A stretch of 64,000 nt of DNA, taken from contig JAUIAV010000018.1 of assembly GCA_030425195.1 (NCBI GenBank), forward strand, positions 1 to 64,000. Reading direction: 5' to 3'. The translations under genes and the position numbers were made by a program. Under the pieces are notes generated by a model, which saw only the letters and a program-made list of their open reading frames with translations, was not told the origin of the DNA and did not search any database. The stretch is from Gammaproteobacteria bacterium (lineage in GTDB: Bacteria; Pseudomonadota; Gammaproteobacteria; Pseudomonadales; Azotimanducaceae). This document shows positions 1-8,202 of the stretch, piece after piece (the first letter of the stretch is position 1; every line of letters begins with the position of its first letter).

Positions 1-1
1 C

Positions 2-883
2 TACGTTAACGACTTCAATCGCTTTGGTCGCCTGTTCAAGGTGTACGTGCAGGCCGAGCCCGAATACCGCAACTCGCCCGGCGACGTGCGCTTCTTCTTC
101 GTGCGCAACTCGGAAGGCGAGCCTGTGCCGCTCTCCTCGGTCGTCAACATGACGGCCACCATGGGTCCGGAATACACCAACCGCTTCAACCTGTTCCGCG
201 CCGCGGAGGTGACAGGATCACCCGCGCCCGGCTACAGCTCCGACCAGGCGCTCCAGGCACTCCGGGAGGTGGCAGCCGAGGTGCTGCCTACAGACATGAG
301 CTACGCCTGGAACGCCATGAGCTACCAGGAGGTGGCCGCCGCCGGGTCCGGAGGACAGGTGTTCGTGCTGGCGCTGCTCTTCGTCTTCCTGATCCTGGCG
401 GCCCAGTATGAGAGCTGGTCCCTGCCCTTCTCCGTGCTCCTGGGCACGCCCATCGCCGTGTTCGGCGCCATGGCAGGCCTGTTCATCTCCGGACTCTTTC
501 TGACCGGCTACGAGAACAACGTGTTTGCCCAGATCGGTCTGGTCATGCTGATCGGACTCGCCGCGAAGAACGCCATCCTGATCGTCGAATTCGCGAAGAT
601 GAAACGGGAGGAAGGGGCCGAGGCGCTCGATGCCGCGCTGACCGCCGCCAGAGACCGGTTCCGACCCATTCTGATGACGGCCTTTTCCTTCATCCTCGGC
701 GTTATCCCGCTGCTGATTGCCACCGGCGCAGGCGCCGAAGCTCGGAAGGTCATGGGCATGACCGTGTTCGCCGGCATGCTGGCAGCCACCGTCATCGGAG
801 TCATTCTGGTGCCTGCTCTGTACGTGCTGGTGGAAAAGCTGGCCGGCGCCAGGAAAGGGCGGGCGGGGGATACGCCCCCGTGA
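2..883 (+). CDS. RND efflux pump inner-membrane subunit, C-terminal part (HAE1/AcrB family)
   Basis: Partial gene: the open frame is already running at base 2 and ends with TGA at 881-883, so only the last 293 or so residues of a protein normally about 1,030-1,050 long are visible. The opening residues resemble the periplasmic docking and porter domain of AcrB (YVNDFNRFGRLFKVYVQAE). Hydrophobic segments then carry the family signature FLILAAQYESWSLP and the GLAAKNAILIVEFA helix. The product would be the proton-driven inner-membrane component of a tripartite drug or solvent exporter. Its stop overlaps the GTG start of the next gene (outer-membrane channel), the usual adjacency for RND systems. 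The adaptor protein and the rest of this gene lie upstream, outside the window. Confidence 0.93.
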   Translation, partial: YVNDFNRFGRLFKVYVQAEPEYRNSPGDVRFFFVRNSEGEPVPLSSVVNMTATMGPEYTNRFNLFRAAEVTGSPAPGYSSDQALQALREVAAEVLPTDMSYAWNAMSYQEVAAAGSGGQVFVLALLFVFLILAAQYESWSLPFSVLLGTPIAVFGAMAGLFISGLFLTGYENNVFAQIGLVMLIGLAAKNAILIVEFAKMKREEGAEALDAALTAARDRFRPILMTAFSFILGVIPLLIATGAGAEARKVMGMTVFAGMLAATVIGVILVPALYVLVEKLAGARKGRAGDTPP

Positions 884-2262
884 GGCGCCTCCTCGTTCTG
901 ACCGCATTCTGCGCGTTGCTCGCCGGCTGCAAGCTCGGACCGAACTACGAGCGGCCGGAGCTCCCGCTGCCCGAAGACTTCGCCCGGCAGGCTGACGAAG
1001 GCGAAGCACTGGCCAATCTGCCCTGGTGGACCGTCTTCGACGATCCTGTGCTCGTGGATCTGATCCGATCGGCACTGGATGCCAACAGGGAACTCGCCAT
1101 CGCCACCGCGCGGCGTGACGAGGTGCGGGCCCGGCTCGGCGTCGCCCGGGCGGATCTCTTTCCCGAGCTGAACGGCGGGTTCGGCGCATCGAGGGGGAAC
1201 AACCAGAACCCGCTGGATCCCGGCGGCGACACCACCAGCAGCTTCGTGCTGGCTGCCGATGCATTCTACGAGGTGGATCTGTTCGGTCGGATCCGCCGCT
1301 CCACCGAGGCCGCTCAGGCGGACCTGTTCGCCAGCGAGGCCAACCGGCAGACGGTGGTGACCGCCGTGATCGCCGATGTGGCAGGCACCTATTTCCTGCT
1401 CCGCGATCTCGACGCCCGCCATCAGATCGCTGAGCGCACACTGAGCACGCGCCACCACTCCACCGGCATCATCCGGGAGCGTTTCAACAAGGGCATCGTG
1501 CCGGTGCTGGACGTCAATCAGGCGGAGATCGAGGAAGCCGAAGCCGCGGCCACACTCTCGGCCCTGGACCGGCAGCGCGTGCAGGCTGAAAACCTGCTCT
1601 CCATTCTGCTCGGCCGGAATCCCGGTCCCATCCTCCGCGGCCGGACCCTCAATGACCAGACTCTTCTGCCACAGGTTCCAGCCGGCCTGCCCTCTGAGCT
1701 GCTCGAACGCCGGCCGGATGTGCGTTCTGCAGAGCAGACGCTGGCTGCTCAGACGGCCAGAATCGGCGTGGCGGAAGCGCTGCGCTGGCCGTCCCTGACG
1801 CTTACCGGCGGCATCGGGCTTGCCAGCGACGAGCTGTCTGATCTGCTCGATGCGGACGATCTCTGGTCGGTGGATGCCAGTCTGTTCGCTCCCCTGTTCA
1901 ACGCCGGACGCAACAAACGGCGCGTCGAAATCGCCCGGGCTCAGACGGACCAGGCGCTGGCGGCCTACGAGCTGACCGTGCTGGGGGCATTCGCGGAGGT
2001 CGAAGACGCGCTCACGGCCATCCGGACGCTCGAGAGCGAGTACGCCGCCCGGGTCGTGCAGGTGACCGCCGCCCGCAGCGCGGCCACCCTGTCCCGGGCA
2101 CGATATGATGGGGGCGTGACCAGCTATCTGGAAGTCCTGGATTCCGAACGCTCCCTGTTCAGCGCGGAAATCGCCGCGTCTCAGACCCGCAGGGCGCAGC
2201 TGGTAGCGATCGTCGACCTCTACAAGGCGCTGGGCGGTGGCTGGGATGCGGTGGAGAACTGA
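880..2262 (+). CDS. Outer-membrane efflux channel lipoprotein, NodT/OprM type
   Basis: 460 residues. A type II signal peptide ends in the lipobox LLAGC (Cys17), followed by GPNYERPELPLP, the typical opening of OprM/NodT proteins. Two outer-membrane-factor repeats follow. The second half has the family motif SELLERRPDVRSAEQTLAAQ, and the end reads ALGGGW. It should form the trimeric TolC-like tunnel for the RND pump encoded immediately upstream. The GTG start at 880 overlaps the pump stop by four bases (GTGA), which implies translational coupling. Confidence 0.93.
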   Translation: MRRLLVLTAFCALLAGCKLGPNYERPELPLPEDFARQADEGEALANLPWWTVFDDPVLVDLIRSALDANRELAIATARRDEVRARLGVARADLFPELNGGFGASRGNNQNPLDPGGDTTSSFVLAADAFYEVDLFGRIRRSTEAAQADLFASEANRQTVVTAVIADVAGTYFLLRDLDARHQIAERTLSTRHHSTGIIRERFNKGIVPVLDVNQAEIEEAEAAATLSALDRQRVQAENLLSILLGRNPGPILRGRTLNDQTLLPQVPAGLPSELLERRPDVRSAEQTLAAQTARIGVAEALRWPSLTLTGGIGLASDELSDLLDADDLWSVDASLFAPLFNAGRNKRRVEIARAQTDQALAAYELTVLGAFAEVEDALTAIRTLESEYAARVVQVTAARSAATLSRARYDGGVTSYLEVLDSERSLFSAEIAASQTRRAQLVAIVDLYKALGGGWDAVEN

Positions 2263-2989
2263 CAGACTGCTGATCCGCCGCGTCGTCCTGGGGAGTCTGC
2301 TGCTGGTCTTTCTGGTCGGCTGCACCCACCGGGCGGAACCGCGCTGGCTGATCCGCGCACTGCCCGGCGAATATCCCCGGGTCGTGTACTACGTACCCAC
2401 CCGGGAGAAGGTGATCGCCCTGACCATCGACGATGGCCTCGACCCGGAGACCACGCCCATCATTCTGGACACGCTGAAACGGCACCAGACCCGGGCCACC
2501 TTCTTTCTGGTCAGCGACAGCCTGCCGGGCAACGAGCACCTGGTCGAACGCATGCTCGCCGAAGGCCACGAAATCGGCCACCACATGACGGAAGACGAGG
2601 TGACGGTGTCGCTGTCCGACGAAGAGCTCACCCGGAAGTTCAACGAAGCGGCCGACGCGCTGGAGGCATTCGCACCCATTGCCTGGTTCCGTGCCGGTTC
2701 CGCCCGCTACAACGACACCGTGCTGGCACTGACGGAAGCGCGCGGGTACCGGATCGCCATGGCTTCGGTTGCGCCTCTGGACACCCTGATCTCCAGTCCG
2801 CGGAGCATGTCTTTCTTCATCAACTGGATGGTGGAACCCGGCAGTGTGGTGGTGCTGCATGATGCCAAGAAACGCGGCCACAGGACGGCCGCCACGCTTG
2901 AACGGCTCCTGCCGGTTCTGCAGGATAGAGGGTTCATGGTGACCAGCCTGAGCGAACTGGATCTGCTTTCGGATCAGGCTGCCGATTGA
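2246..2989 (+). CDS. Polysaccharide deacetylase-like (NodB homology) lipoprotein
   Basis: 247 residues from ATG 2246; an in-frame GTG at 2237 is an alternative, and both lie inside the preceding gene. A signal peptide with lipobox LVGC (Cys26) predicts an envelope lipoprotein. A NodB-like carbohydrate esterase 4 core is seen. Motif 1 appears as ALTIDDGLDPE (Asp62, Asp63), followed by RATFFLVSD. Motif 2 reads GHHMTED, where canonical NodB enzymes have H-(S/T)-x-x-H, so the second metal-binding His is replaced by Asp117. The protein belongs to the noncanonical part of the family, and deacetylase activity is not assured. It starts a set of three exported proteins ending at 5665. Confidence 0.82.
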   Translation: MRWRTDRLLIRRVVLGSLLLVFLVGCTHRAEPRWLIRALPGEYPRVVYYVPTREKVIALTIDDGLDPETTPIILDTLKRHQTRATFFLVSDSLPGNEHLVERMLAEGHEIGHHMTEDEVTVSLSDEELTRKFNEAADALEAFAPIAWFRAGSARYNDTVLALTEARGYRIAMASVAPLDTLISSPRSMSFFINWMVEPGSVVVLHDAKKRGHRTAATLERLLPVLQDRGFMVTSLSELDLLSDQAAD

Positions 2990-3000
2990 GGATTGTTTCT

Positions 3001-4704
3001 ATGCTGTCGATCCGACTGATCTCAGCCGCTGCCTGTCTGCTGCTCACGCTCAGTGGGCCTCTACCTGCCAGCGCGGACATCCGCGTGGGCGTTGACTGGA
3101 ATGGCGATGGTCTGATCCAGACGCAGCCGGGTACCCGGGTGCCGGTGGACGCCCCGACGGAGTCCGAGCCCTTCACGTTCTGGCTCAATCACGACCAGGA
3201 CGATCTGAACACCGGCGGTGAAAGCTGGCCCATCCGGCGCGCTGACAGCACCACCGACATCAAGGATTCATTCCGCGACCTGGAAGACTTCAACCGCCTG
3301 CAGATCGAGATCGACGATCTGGAGCGCTATCCTGATGACGCGCTGCTGGAGCTCGCCTGGCTGAACGGGGAAGGCGGTGCCGTCAATCTCTATCGCGCCA
3401 CCGACCCGAGCTGCAGCCGCTCCTATCTGCTGGATCGCGCGGCAGGAGAGGCCCAGCTGGCCGCGGACGTGCTGAGCTCGGTGGGCTCGGTGGAGGCACT
3501 CAGCTTCCGCATGCGCCTAGGCGCACTGGGTGAACCGGACCTGGATGGCGGAGGCTTCTGCTTTCTGTTCGATGCCGCAGGTGCCGGGCGGGATTCTCTG
3601 GTGGTCTCCATCCTGCACAGAGGCGAAGTGCTGGCCCGGTCCGAGCCCGTGCCCGTCGATCTGCGGCACATCAAGACGTTCTACCAGCGCACCACCATGG
3701 ACTGGCCGGAAGACGTCCGGCCTCCCTGGGAGTACACCACCGAGCCGCCCCCGGTGCCGGATCTCCAGTGGCGGTACGACCGGCAGGGATACGATTTCCA
3801 GCCCCCCTGGTGGGAAACCAATGACGAGGTGGTGTGGGTCTATGGCTGGCTGCGCAGCGGCGAGGGGCTTCGCGAAATGGCCACCACCCAGGCGGGAGAA
3901 ACCATCTTCAAACGCCTGTGGCATCGGGGTTACCGCGGCCGGCTGACCTTCTTTCACTGGCCGACGGTGAAACCGCGCATGGCCTTCGGGCTGCTCGAAA
4001 GCGAGTACCGGGCCTACAAGTCCGCACCGGCACTGCTCGACTTCGTGAGCACCATCGATAAGGACAAGCGGGTGCACGTGACGGCGCACAGCCTCGGCTG
4101 CGTGGTGCTCACGGAAGCGCTGAAACTCGGGCTGGAGGTGGAAGATGCACTGCTGCAGGTCGGCGCCATCCCCGCATCGGCCTACGACACACGGCCTGTG
4201 CTGACACTCCCGGACATGGCAAACGTGGTGACGCCCGTCACGGCAGAAGAAGGCGGTTTTCTCGGCTACGTGGCGTCCACCGATACGCCTGCCTACACCA
4301 TGTACAACTTCGCGGACGTGACCTTCTTCGGCTGGAACATCGCTCAGAGACACATGAAACCGACCTCCAGACGCGGCGGCTACCGCTACGCGTGGGATTC
4401 CCAGGCCCCGTCCGGAGAACGTGCCCGCCTCTACTACCGCACCGGGCTGTTCCGCTCCGATTACCGTATCGTGACGGATCCGCACGAGATCATGGCTTTC
4501 ATCGCCCAGTCCAGAACTCACGCGCTCGGTGCGGAGACACGGATGCGGGGAAGCATCCGCCGGGTGTTCGACCTGGCACGCACGCCCTTCGACTTCCACA
4601 CCGGTCACGTGGTGGGCTGGACCCGCAGCGCGCACGAAACCACGGCATTCTACAATCTGCTGCTCGATATCTGGAACATCGCCTATGTCAGCGAACTGCT
4701 CTGA
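3001..4704 (+). CDS. Exported alpha/beta hydrolase-like protein
   Basis: 567 residues from ATG 3001; TTG 2986, overlapping the previous stop, is the alternative. The signal peptide ends near PLPASA. The mature protein opens with VDWNGDGLIQ, which looks like an EF-hand-type calcium loop. The C-terminal half has an alpha/beta-hydrolase pattern with nucleophile elbow TAHSLGC (Ser near residue 364), similar to proteins annotated DUF900. The N-terminal 250 or so residues are not recognised. The substrate is unknown; an esterase or lipase acting outside the cytoplasm is an inference. It sits between two lipoprotein genes with short or overlapping junctions, so one operon is likely. Confidence 0.72.
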   Translation: MLSIRLISAAACLLLTLSGPLPASADIRVGVDWNGDGLIQTQPGTRVPVDAPTESEPFTFWLNHDQDDLNTGGESWPIRRADSTTDIKDSFRDLEDFNRLQIEIDDLERYPDDALLELAWLNGEGGAVNLYRATDPSCSRSYLLDRAAGEAQLAADVLSSVGSVEALSFRMRLGALGEPDLDGGGFCFLFDAAGAGRDSLVVSILHRGEVLARSEPVPVDLRHIKTFYQRTTMDWPEDVRPPWEYTTEPPPVPDLQWRYDRQGYDFQPPWWETNDEVVWVYGWLRSGEGLREMATTQAGETIFKRLWHRGYRGRLTFFHWPTVKPRMAFGLLESEYRAYKSAPALLDFVSTIDKDKRVHVTAHSLGCVVLTEALKLGLEVEDALLQVGAIPASAYDTRPVLTLPDMANVVTPVTAEEGGFLGYVASTDTPAYTMYNFADVTFFGWNIAQRHMKPTSRRGGYRYAWDSQAPSGERARLYYRTGLFRSDYRIVTDPHEIMAFIAQSRTHALGAETRMRGSIRRVFDLARTPFDFHTGHVVGWTRSAHETTAFYNLLLDIWNIAYVSELL

Positions 4705-5665
4705 CCGTGTGAGGCTCTGCGCCCTGCTGTGCCTGCTTCTCGTACTGGGCGGCTGCGTCACCAGAGCTCAGCAGCACGCCTCCAAGTCCGACATATCCTG
4801 GTTCGCGCGTACACTCGACGGGAATCCGTTCTCGGAAATCGACCCGGAGGAATTTCCGGACACGGCCAGAGAAGCCCTGGACACCCGGATCGAGTTCCAC
4901 GGCATCGTGCGTTCAGAAGAAGGGAACCCGCTGCGGGGCGCCCGCGTCACCGCCAGCGTGTTCGATCACCTCGTCGACCCGTTCGAGTTCCCCTACTTCT
5001 CGTTTACCGTCCGCCCACCCGTCTTCACCGACGACCAGGGACGTTTCCGGTTTACCCGGGAGCGAGGTGCCGGCATGTACGTGCAGGTGGAGGTGCCGGG
5101 CTGGGCGCCCGTGACCTCGCCGAGAAACCTCTACGTATACGCCGAAAGCCTGGGCAGAACGGAAAATCTGCCCACGCGCCCCACCGCGCCGGAGGTGTTC
5201 GTCTTCGAGCAGCGACCGCCCGAAGCACAGCTCAGGCGGATCCACACAGGCGCTCTGCGTCTCGAGGACGATGGGGTACCGCTCGAGGCGTCTCTGAGAA
5301 CTCTGGCTCCCCACGGGGTGGAACCGGGCACCGGCGAGGCGATCATCAGCTGCTACCGGACCCTGGAAGACGCAGCGCCCAACGCGCGGTTCGACTGGTG
5401 GTGCGAGCTCACCATCCCCGGCGGCGGTTTTCAGCCGTTCAGAATCAACATGGATCAGGCGCCGGAATCCGGCTACGTCGAAAGCGGTCGTCTGGAGATG
5501 ACGACGGACGACCCGCGCTGGGATGACCGGGCAGACCGGGATCTGATCGTTCAGTTCGCCGATGGTAAATACGGTTTCGTCCGGGTGTCCATGCGCATGG
5601 ACGGTGATTTCTTCGTGGCGTTCGATGGTGTCTGGAATCCCACGGGGTCCACCTGGCTGGACTGA
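4685..5665 (+). CDS. Lipoprotein with carboxypeptidase-regulatory-like domain
   Basis: 326 residues from ATG 4685, which overlaps the preceding gene by 20 bases; GTG 4709, just after that stop, would also give a complete signal peptide. The lipobox is LGGC. After a short linker, the stretch FHGIVRSEEGNPLRGARV and the following 70 residues look like a carboxypeptidase-regulatory or transthyretin-like beta-sandwich (DDQGRFRF). The C-terminal half has no family I recognise. It probably sits in the outer or inner membrane facing the periplasm and may act with the two exported proteins encoded upstream. The function is unknown. Confidence 0.7.
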   Translation: MSANCSDRVRLCALLCLLLVLGGCVTRAQQHASKSDISWFARTLDGNPFSEIDPEEFPDTAREALDTRIEFHGIVRSEEGNPLRGARVTASVFDHLVDPFEFPYFSFTVRPPVFTDDQGRFRFTRERGAGMYVQVEVPGWAPVTSPRNLYVYAESLGRTENLPTRPTAPEVFVFEQRPPEAQLRRIHTGALRLEDDGVPLEASLRTLAPHGVEPGTGEAIISCYRTLEDAAPNARFDWWCELTIPGGGFQPFRINMDQAPESGYVESGRLEMTTDDPRWDDRADRDLIVQFADGKYGFVRVSMRMDGDFFVAFDGVWNPTGSTWLD

Positions 5666-5706
5666 GCTTTCATTCAGCGGTCGTCTGGCACAGCCACATC
5701 CGGTTG

Positions 5707-5735
5707 TTGAAGCCCGTCTCCTACGCAGCTATTTT
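5707..5735 (+). promoter_or_regulatory. Candidate sigma-70 promoter for the transporter-hydrolase pair
   Basis: TTGAAG at 5707-5712 is separated by 17 bases from TATTTT at 5730-5735. Each hexamer matches four of six consensus positions. It lies in the 102-base gap after the lipoprotein gene and 33 bases before the ATG at 5768, which has a good ribosome-binding site (GGAAAGGGG). Confidence 0.4.
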
Positions 5736-5767
5736 GATCGGCGGAGATAGGTGAGGTTGGAAAGGGG

Positions 5768-7258
5768 ATGACGGCCAGGATCGATCCTGTGGATCCGCAC
5801 AGCGTACCCACGCGCACACGCCTGGCCTTCGGCGTGGGGGCGGCCGCTGAAACCATGTCGCTCTATTCCCTCGCCGTCCTCGGCATGCTGTTCTACAACC
5901 AGGTGCAGGGTCTCAACGTCCTGCTTGCCGGCCTGGTGCCCACCATCGCACTGTTCACGGACGCCATCTCAGACCCTCTGATCGGCTCTCTGTCCGACCG
6001 GTTCCGTACGAAACGCTGGGGCAGACGTCATCCTTTCATGTTCGTCGCCCCCCTGCCCATCGCCGTCAGCTTCTACTTCATCTTCAGCCCGCCGGACGGC
6101 CTGACGGAAGGGGCGCTGTTCGCCTGGTTCCTCGGCTGGTCGATCAGCCTCCGGACGTTCATGACCCTCTACCACGTACCGCATCTGGCCCTCGGCGGCG
6201 AGCTCGCCACCTCGTACACCGAGCGGTCCAAGATCATGAGCTACAACAACTTCTTCGGCTGGATGGGTGGCGCCGGCGTATTCAAGGTCAATACGCTCGT
6301 TTTCTTTGCGACTGCCGGCGTGGCGGGCAACGGACTGCTGAACGGGGAGGCCTACCCGGCGTTCTCGGCCGCCATCTCCGCCGCCATTCTGATCGTGCTT
6401 TTCGCATCGGCCTGGTTCACGCGCGACCGGATCGCCACCCTGCCCCAGCCGCCCGCAAACCTGCCGGCATTCAGCGTCCGGAGCTTTGTGAGCGATCTCA
6501 AAGGCGCGTTCACCAACCGCAACTACCTGATGCTGATGATCGCGTTCTTCTGCCTGTCCATGATGCTGGGGGTGAGAACCGCTCTTTCGAACTACATGAA
6601 CATCTTCTACTGGGAACTCTCGGCGGCGGAAATCGGCAACCTCATCTTCATCGGCTCGTTCGTGGGATATTTCACCGGATTTCTCTTCTCGGCGAGGCTG
6701 CACCATGTCTTCGACAAGCGGGCGACCATCGTCGCCACCGCCGTCGGGCTGTCGATCTTCCCGGCCATGCCCGTCATCCTCAGGCTCGCCGACAGCTTTC
6801 CCGCCAACGGGTCCGAATGGCTGCTGCCGGGTATCGTCGGCTTCCAGATTCTGTCGTCCGCCTGCGGCAGCATCCTCAACATCAGCGTGATGTCGGCGCT
6901 GGCGGACATCGCGGATGAGAACGAGGTCCGTCTGGGGCACCGGCAGGAGGGCACGCTCTATGCGGCCAGAACCTTCTTCGCCAAGCTCGATAACTCCATC
7001 GGTCATGGCGTGGCTTCTCTGTCCCTGTGGCTGATCGCCTTTCCCGACAACGCCCGACCGGGAGAAATCGATCAGACGACCATCTGGTGGCTGGGCATGA
7101 TCGACTCCCCCATCACGATCATCCCTGGCATCATCGCTGCCTGTTTCTACGCACAGTACCGGATAGACCGGCAGCGCTACGCGGATACTCAGGCGGAACT
7201 CCAGGCCATCCGCGCCGGACGCAGCGGCCAGGTCAGTCAGCAAGGAAGTCAACCATGA
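5768..7258 (+). CDS. GPH-family cation:solute symporter (MelB-like MFS transporter)
   Basis: 496 residues with about 12 hydrophobic segments. The N-terminal region contains AFGVGAAAETMSLYSL and DAISDPLIGSLSDRFRTKRWGRRHPFM, which match the cytoplasmic-loop signature of glycoside-pentoside-hexuronide symporters (D-P-x-x-G-x-x-S-D, then G-R-R-x-P). The product is an inner-membrane secondary transporter, and the solute cannot be read from sequence. GPH proteins in heterotrophs often take up sugars or other small organics. The stop overlaps the next gene's start as ATGA, so uptake is probably coupled to the hydrolase that follows. Confidence 0.9.
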   Translation: MTARIDPVDPHSVPTRTRLAFGVGAAAETMSLYSLAVLGMLFYNQVQGLNVLLAGLVPTIALFTDAISDPLIGSLSDRFRTKRWGRRHPFMFVAPLPIAVSFYFIFSPPDGLTEGALFAWFLGWSISLRTFMTLYHVPHLALGGELATSYTERSKIMSYNNFFGWMGGAGVFKVNTLVFFATAGVAGNGLLNGEAYPAFSAAISAAILIVLFASAWFTRDRIATLPQPPANLPAFSVRSFVSDLKGAFTNRNYLMLMIAFFCLSMMLGVRTALSNYMNIFYWELSAAEIGNLIFIGSFVGYFTGFLFSARLHHVFDKRATIVATAVGLSIFPAMPVILRLADSFPANGSEWLLPGIVGFQILSSACGSILNISVMSALADIADENEVRLGHRQEGTLYAARTFFAKLDNSIGHGVASLSLWLIAFPDNARPGEIDQTTIWWLGMIDSPITIIPGIIAACFYAQYRIDRQRYADTQAELQAIRAGRSGQVSQQGSQP

Positions 7259-8202
7259 ACGACATCGTTCCGGATTCCATACGGGATCCCCGCATCCAGA
7301 CCCGCATGGTCCGAGCCCACGGCTACGAGTTCGAGGTGGACGTCTGCGGAGAGGGCTCCAGGCTCGCGCTCTGCCTGCACGGGTTCCCGGAGCACGCATT
7401 TTCCTGGCGGCATCAGCTGCCCATGCTCGCCGATGCCGGTTACATGGCCTGGGCACCCAACCTGCGCGGCTACGGACACTCTTCCAGGCCGGAAAGCCTG
7501 GCCGCCTACGCCATCGAAGATCTGATGGAGGATGTGGGTGCGCTCATCGATGCGTCCGGCGCTTCTGAAACCGTACTCATTGCCCATGACTGGGGTGCGG
7601 TGATCGCCTGGTACTTCGCCATGCGTCAGATCCGTCCGCTGTCGAGGCTCATCATCTGCAACGTGCCTCACCCGGGAGCAATGACCTCCGGCGGATTCAG
7701 CTTCGAGCAGCTCAAACGTTCCTGGTACGTGTTCTTCTTTCAGATTCCCGGCCTGCCGGAACGCATGCTCGGCCGGGAACACGCAGAAGGCATCGGCGAG
7801 ATGATCCGCCGCTCCGCCTGCAATCCGGAGATGTTTCCGGACGAGGTGATCGAGGTCTACAGCCGCAATGCCGCGCAGCCTGGAGCGCTCACGGCCATGG
7901 TCAACTACTACCGCGCTCTGGTCCGCGGCGGCGGTGCCCGACGGCAGACCCAGCAGGGATTTCCGATGATCCGGGTACCAACGCTCATGATCTGGGGCGA
8001 GGAAGACGTGGCGCTCACCAAGGAGACCACCTACGGCACCGACGCGTACGTGGAGGACCTGACCATCCGCTACCTGCCCCGTGTTTCACACTGGGTGCAG
8101 CAGGATGCGCCCGAGGCGGTGAATGCCATGATGCGCGCTTTCCTGGCCGGAGAACCGGTTCCCGAGCTGCGCTGGGAGCCGACTCTGGTGGATCCGGACT
8201 AG
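7255..8202 (+). CDS. Alpha/beta hydrolase, epoxide-hydrolase-like
   Basis: 315 residues. Features match soluble epoxide hydrolases: oxyanion motif HGFPE (42-46), NLRGYGHS, and nucleophile elbow AHDWGA with Asp112. An acid lies in GEEDVAL and the catalytic His in RVSHWVQQDAPE. An Asp nucleophile rather than Ser separates this group (epoxide hydrolases and haloalkane dehalogenases) from esterases. It would hydrolyse an epoxide to a diol in the cytoplasm, but the substrate is unknown. It overlaps the transporter gene (ATGA), and its stop overlaps the convergent oxygenase gene. Confidence 0.85.
   Translation: MNDIVPDSIRDPRIQTRMVRAHGYEFEVDVCGEGSRLALCLHGFPEHAFSWRHQLPMLADAGYMAWAPNLRGYGHSSRPESLAAYAIEDLMEDVGALIDASGASETVLIAHDWGAVIAWYFAMRQIRPLSRLIICNVPHPGAMTSGGFSFEQLKRSWYVFFFQIPGLPERMLGREHAEGIGEMIRRSACNPEMFPDEVIEVYSRNAAQPGALTAMVNYYRALVRGGGARRQTQQGFPMIRVPTLMIWGEEDVALTKETTYGTDAYVEDLTIRYLPRVSHWVQQDAPEAVNAMMRAFLAGEPVPELRWEPTLVDPD

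Noticed and set aside
218-2325. Long minus-strand frames opposite the RND pump and channel genes
   Set aside because: Pro/Arg/Gly-rich shadow translation with no recognisable domain; the plus strand is fully accounted for.
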